DNA from: Neisseria yangbaofengii
Lineage (GTDB): Bacteria; Pseudomonadota; Gammaproteobacteria; Burkholderiales; Neisseriaceae
Assembly (NCBI RefSeq): GCF_014898075.1
Contig: NZ_CP062976.1
Span: 1,674,001 to 1,738,000, forward strand
DNA length: 64,000 bases
Reading direction: 5' to 3'
Shown here: positions 19,150 through 25,971 of the stretch, piece by piece
Position numbering within the stretch: position 1 is the stretch's first letter
Layout of the letters: every line of letters begins with the position of its first letter
Notes under the pieces: generated by a model
Databases searched by the model: none
Seen by the model: only the letters and a program-made list of their open reading frames with translations
What the model was told of the DNA's origin: nothing
Program-made: the position numbers and the translations under genes

Positions 19150-19446
19150 TTAACCTTTATATTCTTTAATGTTCTGTATCCGCAATATCGGGCGGGGGAA
19201 GCGTTGGCTGCGTTGTGCTAAAAAGCCTTCTACTTCGACCATTATCTGCTGCCGATATTGCCATTGTTCAGCCTGCCTACCCAACAGCCTTGCCGGAATT
19301 TCAAATTTAACCAGACATTTTTGTCCGTTTTCTTCCTGCCAGGATTCGTGTTCCAACATCAAATCCAGCACCGGAATACCTGCCGGCGTGTATCGCAAAC
19401 TGCCTGCTTTGGCAATTTGTGCGGTAAGCGATAAGAGATTATTCAA
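19150..19446 (-). CDS. priB: primosomal replication protein PriB
   Basis: A 98-residue single OB-fold protein. It binds single-stranded DNA and helps PriA reload the replicative helicase at stalled forks. It looks like a short [21 protein letters not shown] near residue 18, then the [13 protein letters not shown] strand-helix. Its place between rpsF and rpsR is the standard location in Betaproteobacteria and Gammaproteobacteria. The ATG lies 2 bases after the rpsF stop. Confidence 0.94.
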   Translation of the reverse strand: MNNLLSLTAQIAKAGSLRYTPAGIPVLDLMLEHESWQEENGQKCLVKFEIPARLLGRQAEQWQYRQQIMVEVEGFLAQRSQRFPRPILRIQNIKEYKG

Positions 19447-19448
19447 TC

Positions 19449-19820
19449 TTATTCGGCTGCTGCAACTTCTTCAGCCGCACCGTTGAGCAGGTTTTTTGCT
19501 TTTTCGCCACCCAGCATTGGAGAGGCTTCGGTTACAGCGTGTTTGGTTTTGATGGTCAGATGACGCAATACGGCATCATTGAAGCGGAATGCGGTTTCCA
19601 GCTCTTCAACCACTTCAGGAGTGGTTTCGATGTTCATCAAAACATAGTGTGCTTTGTGGATTTTGTTGATTGGGTAAGCCAGTTGGCGGCGACCCCAGTC
19701 TTCCAAGCGGTGGATTTTACCGTTGGCTTCGGTAATCATGGTTTTGTAACGTTCAACCATTGCAGGCACTTGCTCGCTTTGATCAGGATGAACGATAAAC
19801 ACGATCTCGTAATGACGCAT
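19449..19820 (-). CDS. rpsF: 30S ribosomal protein S6
   Basis: S6 (123 aa) starts [18 protein letters not shown] and has the conserved [10 protein letters not shown]...HYVLMN segment. The C-terminal Glu/Ala-rich tail is typical. First gene of the operon. Its leader has a 9-bp hairpin at 19848-19875 and a sigma-70 promoter at 19894-19922. AAGGAGATAAC precedes the ATG. Confidence 0.98.
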   Translation of the reverse strand: MRHYEIVFIVHPDQSEQVPAMVERYKTMITEANGKIHRLEDWGRRQLAYPINKIHKAHYVLMNIETTPEVVEELETAFRFNDAVLRHLTIKTKHAVTEASPMLGGEKAKNLLNGAAEEVAAAE

Positions 19821-19847
19821 GTTATCTCCTTATGGATTAAATAAACA

Positions 19848-19875
19848 GCCTTCTGCCATGCGAAAAGCAAAAGGC
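19848..19875 (-). promoter_or_regulatory. hairpin in the rpsF leader
   Basis: On the minus strand, GCCTTTTGC and GCAGAAGGC form a 9-bp stem (one G-U pair) with a 10-base loop, about 28 bases before the rpsF start. Many bacteria carry an S6:S18-binding leader here that gives autoregulation. This one has the right place but I did not see the expected CCG box clearly. Confidence 0.45.
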
Positions 19876-19893
19876 AAGGTTGCAAAACGCTCG

Positions 19894-19922
19894 ATTATAA
19901 CGTTTATAGCTTGAGTACACAA
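19894..19922 (-). promoter_or_regulatory. sigma-70 promoter of rpsF operon
   Basis: On the minus strand, TTGTGT (19922-19917), a 17-base spacer, then a perfect TATAAT (19899-19894). It lies about 75 bases before the rpsF start. The left end of the IS630 element is only about 40 bases upstream of the -35. Confidence 0.7.
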
Positions 19923-20016
19923 GCTATTGATGATTTTAAATGTTGCGTTTTGGCAGATTTGTATAGTATATTAAAATAAGAATTCCCAAATCAACACTGA
20001 ATATTTAGAGTCCAAA

Positions 20017-20367
20017 ATGTCATACTCAATAGAACTACGAGAAAAAGCATACCAATACTATCAGGCATGCAAAAATGCTAGCGAAGTTTGCAAAGCATAC
20101 CAAATTGACCCAAAAACATTTCGAAGTTGGAGAAAACGCTATGAGCAAACTGGTTCATTTGAACATCAAGTCAAAGGTGGCAATGCAACCAAAGTCAATA
20201 AAAACCTGCTCATAGAATATGTTAAAGAACACCCTGATGCATACCAGCATGAAATTGCAGCTCATTTTGGGTGTACACCGGCTAATATTTGTTATTTGTT
20301 CAAAGTATTGGGTATGACGCGTAAAAAAAGACCACGAGCTACAAAGAACAAAAACCGGAACAGGTAG
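20017..20367 (+). CDS. IS630-family transposase, N-terminal frame
   Basis: First 116 residues of the transposase: a helix-turn-helix domain (ELREKAYQYYQACKNASEVC, then PKTFRSWRKRYEQTGSF) and a second one (HPDAYQHEIAAHFGCTPANI). The frame ends at 20367, but the rest of the protein continues in the -1 frame after an A7 run at 20323-20329. IS630 elements often make the full enzyme by frameshifting at such a run. Confidence 0.88.
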   Translation: MSYSIELREKAYQYYQACKNASEVCKAYQIDPKTFRSWRKRYEQTGSFEHQVKGGNATKVNKNLLIEYVKEHPDAYQHEIAAHFGCTPANICYLFKVLGMTRKKRPRATKNKNRNR

Positions 20368-20870
20368 CCGCTTATCAACAAGCATTAAATCAATATGCTG
20401 ATTATCAAGTTGTTTTCCTTGATGAAACAGGATTTGATACTTTTTACTACCGTCCTTATGCCTATTCACCAAAAGGGCTTCCGGTTAAAGCGCAAATCAG
20501 TGGTAAACGATACCGGCGCACATCACCGGTTGCAGCTCAAATCAAAGACCAAAGTAATCTAATTGCACCCATGATTTATTCAGGCACGATGGATAGTCGT
20601 TTATTTGAAGCATGGTTTGAAGGCGTATTGCTGCCTGAATTAACTGAACAATCTGTTATCGTGATGGATAATGCCCGCTTTCATCGGATGTCTGTTTTAG
20701 CAGAGATTTCAGAAAAAGAGGGGCATAAAATCTTAGCTCTTGCACCTTATTCGCCAGAGCTTAATCCGATTGAAAAAGCATGGGCGAACATTAAAAAGCA
20801 TCTACGAAAAGTGCTGCCTGAAATGGGCAATTTTATGGCCGCACTAATGAGTAGTTTTTATTTTAATTAA
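20325..20870 (+). CDS. IS630-family transposase, DDE catalytic frame
   Basis: Open in the -1 frame from just after TAA at 20322-20324. It holds all three catalytic acids: Asp in FLDETGFDTFYY, Asp in VIVMDNARFHR and Glu in LNPIEKAWANIKKH. The end ALMSSFYFN is typical of the family. There is no convincing independent start, so it is probably expressed by a -1 slip or transcript slippage on A7 from the upstream frame. Because the DDE triad is intact the element may still move. Confidence 0.85.
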   Translation, partial: KKTTSYKEQKPEQVAAYQQALNQYADYQVVFLDETGFDTFYYRPYAYSPKGLPVKAQISGKRYRRTSPVAAQIKDQSNLIAPMIYSGTMDSRLFEAWFEGVLLPELTEQSVIVMDNARFHRMSVLAEISEKEGHKILALAPYSPELNPIEKAWANIKKHLRKVLPEMGNFMAALMSSFYFN

Positions 20871-20875
20871 CTATA

Positions 20876-21115
20876 TCATTTCAAAATGATGTAACAGTTT
20901 GTAACATTTCCTTGAATTTGTCACGAAACTTCACCTCTTACCTCTTGAGCCGAGTTTCTACCGGTTGGAAAGGCCAAGTCGGTGTTACACCATCGGTGAC
21001 AAAGCAGCTCAAAAACTGGATTTATGTGCCTTTGCCTGGTATGTCAAGAATAAGCCAATGATGAAAACGGCCAGGCGGTTTTCACTGAATAATGTATGAA
21101 TCAGGCCGTCTGAAA
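20876..21115. other. gap between the IS and pstB remnant
   Basis: About 240 bases with no intact gene. Short stretches in two frames look protein-like (for example RVSTGWKGQVGVTPSVTKQL) but stop quickly, so it is probably the remnant of another gene. A DUS at about 21103-21114 marks the junction with the pstB homology. Confidence 0.4.
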
Positions 21116-21616
21116 GCAAAAATATTTCAAAATCCGATGCCGTTTGCGATGTCGATTTACGATAACACCGCCTTCGGTGTGAAACTGTATGAAAAAACCC
21201 AGTCGCAGCGAATTGGACGACCGTGTAGAATGGGCATTAAACAAATCGGCTTTATGGGGCGAAGTAAAAGGCAAACTCAAGTAAAGCGGCAATTCGTTAT
21301 CCGGCGGCCAGCAGCATCGTTTGCGCATTGCCCGCGCGATTACCACCAAACCCGAAGTTTTCTGCCGGATGAGCCGACTCCCGTACTTGACCCGATTTTG
21401 ACTGCCTGTATTGAAGAATTGGTGACCGAATTGAAACACGATTACACCATCGCCATTGTCAGCCACAATATACAGCAGGCCGCGCGCGCGTCCGGCATCA
21501 CGGCGTATGCGTATTTGGGCGGGCAGGCCGAAGTGGACGATACCAAAACCATCTTCACCAAGCGGGGCAAAAAAGAAACCGAAGACTACATCATCGGTAA
21601 ATTTGGTCAAGCCTAA
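21116..21616 (+). pseudogene. pstB: decayed phosphate ABC transporter ATPase PstB
   Basis: Homology starts mid-gene at [24 protein letters not shown] (N-terminus and Walker A are missing) and then shifts frame. [20 protein letters not shown] and the signature SGNSLSGGQQHRLRIARAI are in a second frame that also carries a TAA (21280-21282). It shifts back for DEPTPVLDPI and ELKHDYTIAIVSHNIQQAAR. The tail TKTIFTKRGKKETEDYIIGKFG is the usual PstB C-terminus. There are at least two frameshifts and a stop, so it is not functional. pstS, pstC, pstA and phoU are absent here although phoB-phoR follow intact. Confidence 0.88.
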
Positions 21617-21679
21617 CCGCTTAAACCTTTAATAACATGCCGTCTGAAAGCCAAACGCAACCAACAAAGAGAGAAAAAC

Positions 21680-22375
21680 ATGTCCGCCTATATCCTGATT
21701 GTAGAAGATGAGCCGGCCATTGCCACCTTGATTCGTTTCAATCTCGAAGCCGCCGGTTACCGCACGGCCGCCGCCGAACGCGTGAGCGATGCCGGGGAAC
21801 TTTTGAAAAACGAATTGCCCGATCTTATCTTGATGGACTATATGCTGCCCGATGTCTCCGGCGTCGAATACATCCAACAATTGCGCAGCCAAACCCGCAC
21901 GCAAAACCTGCCCATTATCATGCTTACCGCCCGCAGCGAAGAGAGTGACAAAGAGCGGGGCTTGAACATCGGTGCCGACGACTACGTCACCAAACCTTTC
22001 TCACCGCGCGAACTCATTGCCCGCATCAACGCCTTGTTACGCCGCACAGCTCCTCAAAAAAGCAAACAGGTTTTGGAAATTTTCGGCATCCGCTTGGATG
22101 CGGAAAACCGCAAAGCCAGCACCAGCGAAGGCATTGAATTGCAACTTAACCCAAGCGAATTCAAAATCTTACACTTTTTTATGGCGCACCCCAACCGCCT
22201 CTACAGCCGCAACCAGCTGCTTGACATGATTTGGGGCGACCACGTCTTTATCGAAGAGCGTACCGTCGACGTGCACATCCGCCGTTTGCGCCAAGGTTTG
22301 GAAAAAGCCCGACTCGCCCATTTAGTGCAAACCGTCCGCGGCAGCGGCTACCGTTTCGGCAACAACAATGAATAA
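21680..22375 (+). CDS. phoB: phosphate regulon response regulator PhoB
   Basis: OmpR-type transcription factor (231 aa) that activates phosphate-starvation genes. The receiver domain has the acidic pair in VEDEPA, the phospho-acceptor Asp in LILMDYMLPD (about residue 54), Thr in MLTAR and Lys in VTKPFSP. The winged-helix output domain ends ERTVDVHIRRLRQGLEK...VRGSGYRF. GAGAGAAAAAC precedes the ATG. It overlaps phoR by 8 bases. Confidence 0.93.
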   Translation: MSAYILIVEDEPAIATLIRFNLEAAGYRTAAAERVSDAGELLKNELPDLILMDYMLPDVSGVEYIQQLRSQTRTQNLPIIMLTARSEESDKERGLNIGADDYVTKPFSPRELIARINALLRRTAPQKSKQVLEIFGIRLDAENRKASTSEGIELQLNPSEFKILHFFMAHPNRLYSRNQLLDMIWGDHVFIEERTVDVHIRRLRQGLEKARLAHLVQTVRGSGYRFGNNNE

Positions 22376-23705
22376 TCTCGTTTACCTGATTCCTTCCATC
22401 CTCTGCATTTTGTTTGCCGCAGCCGCCGGACTGGCCTTTTGGGGCGTATCCGGCGCGTTTATTGCCGCCTTTGCCGCACTCAGCTTCATCAGCTTGCTGC
22501 ACATCCGTCAGATGTACAAACTGCTCGACTGGCTGAAGAACCCCGAGCCGGAATCCATTCCCTTTGCCAGCGGCATTTGGGACGAAGTGTTTTCCACCCT
22601 GCTCAAGCAAAGCCGTAACCGCCGCAAACAAAAACGCAAACTCAAAAATGCGTTAATGCGTTTCAACCGCGCCGCCGAAGCCTTGCCCACCGGTGTGATG
22701 ATTTTGGATAAAGAAATGCGCATCGAATGGCAAAACCGCCTTTCCGCCACCCATTTCAACCTCAACCGCGAGCACGACCGCAACGGCATTTTGCCCAACC
22801 TCGTCCGCCTGCCTGAGTTTCATGCTTTTATGGAACAAAGCGGGCAGGTACAAATCCGCTTGGCAGTGCCGCAAAACCATCCGATTCCACGCACGCTGCT
22901 GATTACCCGCTGCCCGTTTGAAAAAAACACTCAAATGCTCATCAGCCAAGACGTCAGCACCATTGAGCAAGTGCAGGCCAGCCACACCAGCTTTATCGCC
23001 AATGTCTCGCACGAATTGCGCACGCCGTTAACCGTCATCAACGGCTTTTTGGAAACCATGCGCGACATGCCCGATATTCCTGATGAACAACGCCGGCAAT
23101 TCATCTCCCTGATGCAAAAAGAAGGCAGCCGCATGCTTGATTTGCTCAACGATTTGCTGACCTTGTCAAAACTTGAAAGCCGGCATCACCAAGAGCAAAA
23201 CAAAGAGCTGCTCAACCTAAGTCTGCTGAGCCGGCAATTGTTTGAAAGCACCAAAACCTTTTCAGACGGCCGCCACTACATTACCGAAGAAGTCGAGCCG
23301 GAATTAAGCGTCCGCGGCATTCAGCATGTGCTGTACAGCGCCTTAAGCAATCTTACGTTCAACGCCGTGCGCTATACGCCGGAAGGCGGCAAAATACACA
23401 TCAGCCTTAAACCGGAAGGCGACCGCCACGTCCGCTTCAGCGTCAGCGACACCGGCCCCGGCATCGCCCCAGAACACATCCCGCGCCTGACCGAACGCTT
23501 CTACCGCGTCGACACCGGCCGCTCGCGCCAAAGCGGCGGCACCGGCTTAGGCCTTGCCATCGCCAAACACGCTTTGGCCGCGCACGGCACTAAAATCGAA
23601 GTGGAAAGCACATTGGGCGAAGGCAGCACCTTTTCCGCATTGTTTGAATTGGCCGCGCAGCAGCCTACTGAAATTGTAGGTTTGCATAAAGCAAAGGCCG
23701 TCTGA
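22368..23705 (+). CDS. phoR: phosphate regulon sensor kinase PhoR
   Basis: Membrane histidine kinase (445 aa) that phosphorylates PhoB. Two membrane helices occupy the first about 45 residues with almost no periplasmic loop, as in E. coli PhoR. A basic segment, a PAS-like domain (about 95-190), the H-box SHELRTPLTVINGF near 222 and the ATPase (NLTFNAVRYTPEGG, DTGPGI, GTGLGLAIAKHAL) follow. In E. coli signalling goes through PstSCAB-PhoU. Here the adjacent pstB is dead, so the input is unclear unless another transporter exists elsewhere. The stop codon lies inside a DUS, so the protein ends in KAKAV. Confidence 0.92.
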   Translation: MNNLVYLIPSILCILFAAAAGLAFWGVSGAFIAAFAALSFISLLHIRQMYKLLDWLKNPEPESIPFASGIWDEVFSTLLKQSRNRRKQKRKLKNALMRFNRAAEALPTGVMILDKEMRIEWQNRLSATHFNLNREHDRNGILPNLVRLPEFHAFMEQSGQVQIRLAVPQNHPIPRTLLITRCPFEKNTQMLISQDVSTIEQVQASHTSFIANVSHELRTPLTVINGFLETMRDMPDIPDEQRRQFISLMQKEGSRMLDLLNDLLTLSKLESRHHQEQNKELLNLSLLSRQLFESTKTFSDGRHYITEEVEPELSVRGIQHVLYSALSNLTFNAVRYTPEGGKIHISLKPEGDRHVRFSVSDTGPGIAPEHIPRLTERFYRVDTGRSRQSGGTGLGLAIAKHALAAHGTKIEVESTLGEGSTFSALFELAAQQPTEIVGLHKAKAV

Positions 23706-23727
23706 AAATATTTCAGACGGCCTTTGC
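23691..23727. terminator. DUS hairpin overlapping the end of phoR
   Basis: GCAAAGGCCGTCTGAAA and its complement form a stem of about 17 bp with a tiny loop. The phoR TGA (23703-23705) is within the left arm. It also faces the minus-strand ohr gene. Confidence 0.85.
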
Positions 23728-23775
23728 TTTGAATAAACGGTTAAATCAACTTCAAATCAAATATTTTCTTTTCAA

Positions 23776-24207
23776 TTACAAATCAAACGATCGAATCAAG
23801 TTCACATGCAAACGCGTGTCTACATTCCTGCGCACTGCATTGGAATACGGACACACTTCATGCGCCTTTTCAATCAGTTTGCGTGCTTCAGCTTCGCTCA
23901 AGCCTTTTACAGTGATGGTGATGTCCAAATCCAAGCTGAATGCACCACCGGCTTTTTGACCGATACCCACTGCAACGGTGGTGGAAGACTGCTCCGGCTT
24001 CAAGCCCAAAGTCGGGGCAACGTGGTTCATCGCGCTGTCGAAACAAGCCGCATAGCCCATGGCAAAAAGCTGCTCGGGGTTGGTGCCGGTTTTGCCGCCT
24101 TCGTTTTGAAAGCCGACCAAATCAAAACCGATTGAACCATCGTCAACTTGAGTGTGGCCATCGCGGCCTCCGGTAGCTGTGGCCGAAGTGTGGTAGAAAA
24201 TTTTCAT
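23776..24207 (-). CDS. ohr: organic hydroperoxide resistance protein
   Basis: Thiol peroxidase of the Ohr/OsmC family (143 aa) that reduces organic and fatty-acid hydroperoxides. The two catalytic cysteines are in YAACFDSAM (about residue 55) and EVCPYSNAVRRN (about residue 119), and the active Arg is in the N-terminal region. The start KIFYHTSATATGGRDGHT is typical of the Ohr rather than OsmC branch. No ohrR regulator gene is adjacent and no TACAATT-type OhrR box was seen. A ferritin-like gene and a GST gene follow upstream on the same strand, giving a small stress-defence group. Confidence 0.93.
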   Translation of the reverse strand: MKIFYHTSATATGGRDGHTQVDDGSIGFDLVGFQNEGGKTGTNPEQLFAMGYAACFDSAMNHVAPTLGLKPEQSSTTVAVGIGQKAGGAFSLDLDITITVKGLSEAEARKLIEKAHEVCPYSNAVRRNVDTRLHVNLIRSFDL

Positions 24208-24264
24208 ATTACGTTCCTTTCAATTTAATAAGTTGGGAAATCAAAAATAAACTTAAAACTCAAA

Positions 24265-24717
24265 TTACATTCTTTTCGAAAGATAAAGCGGCTCGCCCAG
24301 TTTTTCCAGTAAATTCAACTCTTGCTCCAGCCAAGACAAATGCTCTTCTTCGTCTGCTAAAATCTCTTCAATCAAGATGCGCGTGGTTGCATCGTGTTCG
24401 CTGCTTGCTGTTTCTGCCCATTGATTTAAACCGATACGCGCATTTTTTTGCAGCTCATAATCATTTTCCAGAGCTTCGCGCAGATTTGTACCGATGTTGG
24501 GCTGCTTGACGGTAAAACGAATTTGTCCACCCAAATCAAGCAGCCGATTTTGCAGCTTAATAATCGTTTCCGGTTCATCGGCAATTTTCTTTTCCATTTC
24601 AGTCGCCAGCAAACTTGCGCCTTCCGCATCAATCACCGCCACATGGCTGCGGTGTTGAATACTTGCCGACCAATAAACCGCCAACATCTCATTTAATAAA
24701 TCGTAAATTTTATTCAT
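24265..24717 (-). CDS. ferritin-like (bacterioferritin-type) protein
   Basis: A 150-residue four-helix-bundle protein. The last helix EEILADEEEHLSWLEQELNL matches bacterioferritin, with the E-x-x-H metal pair, and the start KIYDLLNEMLAVYWSASIQH matches helix A with its Glu. In helix B, where bacterioferritin has E-M-K-H, this protein reads ATEMEKKIADE, so the expected His ligand is not evident; the haem-ligand Met may be kept. It could be an iron store with a modified ferroxidase site or a Dps-like protectant. An AT-rich motif at 24773-24796 lies 56 bases upstream and recurs before the GST gene. Confidence 0.65.
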   Translation of the reverse strand: MNKIYDLLNEMLAVYWSASIQHRSHVAVIDAEGASLLATEMEKKIADEPETIIKLQNRLLDLGGQIRFTVKQPNIGTNLREALENDYELQKNARIGLNQWAETASSEHDATTRILIEEILADEEEHLSWLEQELNLLEKLGEPLYLSKRM

Positions 24718-25020
24718 TTGCTTACTCCAAATTTAGACAGTAAAAACATTATATCCATAAATTAAATTTTTTACAATATAATTTTATAAAATTTTTAATT
24801 CGGCAGATAAATACTCATTAAATATTCCACACTACCATTAAACCCTGAGCTGCCCGGCTCAAGTTTACTCGGGCATATCGCTGCTCATCAGAAAAATCAG
24901 GCAGCCTGATCACCTATGCAACAACAAGACAATTTTTAAGCAGTTCGCCGTTGTTGGGTTTAAATAAAGCCAATAAGTTGCTTTGATTTTCTGTTATTTC
25001 AGGCCGTCTGAAAATTTGAA
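24718..25020. promoter_or_regulatory. promoter region of the ferritin-like gene
   Basis: About 300 bases, strongly AT-rich near the gene. It holds the 24-base motif at 24773-24796 and one DUS at about 25002-25013. No gene is seen. Confidence 0.45.
24773..24796. repeat. 24-base AT-rich motif, copy 1
   Basis: Identical over 24 bases to 25767-25790. The centre AATTTTATAAAATT is a perfect 14-base palindrome. It could be an operator or an UP-type promoter element. Confidence 0.5.
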
Positions 25021-25647
25021 TCAGAATTGGTTTAAGCACAATTCGCAACCGGTTTTCTCCGCCACGCGCTGATAAGCCGGACGCGATTCAATTTGCTGCA
25101 CATAGCGCACAATATTCGGATAATCGGCCGGATTCACCTGACCCAAACCCCATTGCAAGGGAAAACTCAAGGCAAAGTCGGCACCGGTCAGCTGCTCGCC
25201 GGTAATCCACATTTTGCCGTTAAGCGTTTGTTCGACATGATTAAAATACAAAGCAACCTGCCCTGAAGCGTAATCGTTGTAGGCACCGAAATCGAATTTT
25301 TTCGCCATCATACCCAATAAATTGGCGGAAAACATTGAAGCCGATATGCTCAGCCAATAAGCGAATTGCGAATAGGCATCGCTTTTTGCAGCAGGCGTAA
25401 AGCAGCGTTCGCCATCATAGCGGTCGAGCAAATGCAAAATCATCGCATTGCCTTCTGCCAAGGTAAGTGCACCATCCTGCAACACCGGCGCTTTACCCAA
25501 AGGATGCAGCGCTTTTAATTCATCTGGCGCAAGATTGGTCTCCGGCAGACGGTGATACACCGCCACATCATAATCCACACCCAATTCTTCCAACAACCAC
25601 GCGATTCGGTGCGAACAAGAGTTGTTTAAGTAATGCAATTTAATCAT
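25021..25647 (-). CDS. glutathione S-transferase
   Basis: Cytosolic GST (208 aa). The N-terminal thioredoxin fold begins MIKLHYLNNSCSHRIAWLLE, with Ser/Cys near the catalytic position, and has the cis-Pro motif GKAPVLQDG and the Glu-Gly-Asn glutathione-binding stretch LAEGNAMILHLLDRY. The helical C-terminal domain includes WITGEQLTGADFALSFPL. It probably conjugates or reduces electrophiles. Its upstream region carries a TATGAT-N7-ATCATA dyad that is also found at the adhP promoter. Confidence 0.88.
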   Translation of the reverse strand: MIKLHYLNNSCSHRIAWLLEELGVDYDVAVYHRLPETNLAPDELKALHPLGKAPVLQDGALTLAEGNAMILHLLDRYDGERCFTPAAKSDAYSQFAYWLSISASMFSANLLGMMAKKFDFGAYNDYASGQVALYFNHVEQTLNGKMWITGEQLTGADFALSFPLQWGLGQVNPADYPNIVRYVQQIESRPAYQRVAEKTGCELCLNQF

Positions 25648-25728
25648 GGTATTTACTCCAAATTGTCGTCAGATAGATTTTCGGGAACACAATCTTTCTT
25701 TTCTTAAAAACCAAACCGGCTGTTTTTA

Positions 25729-25747
25729 TATGATGGAGGCCATCATA
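25729..25747. promoter_or_regulatory. operator-like dyad TATGATGG-N3-CCATCATA
   Basis: Eight-base perfect arms with a 3-base centre, 82 bases upstream of the GST start. Written as TATGAT-N7-ATCATA it matches the dyad at 12361-12379. Confidence 0.5.
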
Positions 25748-25766
25748 CGCTTAAATTATATTTAAC

Positions 25767-25790
25767 ACAATATAATTTTATAAAATTTTT
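25767..25790. repeat. 24-base AT-rich motif, copy 2
   Basis: Exact second copy of the motif at 24773-24796, here 120 bases before the GST start. Confidence 0.5.
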
Positions 25791-25971
25791 CAAAAATGCT
25801 AAATAAACCCAAAAAGCTGTCTACACTTTTCAGACGGCCCCTCCTACGCCTTTTCTTATAATAACTTTAAAGCCGTCTGCTTTATTTCACCTGAGAAATG
25901 CTAAAATCACTTATCTGCCTGCCGTCTGTTAATTTATCAACCGGCAGGCCTATTCCGACCCATTCACGAGA

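Larger units (their letters stand above)
19962..20875. mobile_element. IS630-family insertion sequence, apparently complete
   Basis: About 914 bases bounded by imperfect inverted ends. The left end is TATAGTATATTAAAATAAG. The complement of the right end is TATAGTTAATTAAAATAAAA. Both ends meet the host at TA, the IS630/mariner target. Two overlapping frames encode the transposase. The element is visibly richer in A+T than its neighbours, a sign of recent arrival. It sits between the rpsF promoter and a decayed pstB. Confidence 0.85.
25648..25971. promoter_or_regulatory. divergent region between the GST and MscS genes
   Basis: A 324-base gap holding the dyad at 25729-25747, the second 24-base AT-rich motif at 25767-25790 and two partial uptake sequences at about 25829-25880. 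No gene is seen. Confidence 0.45.
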
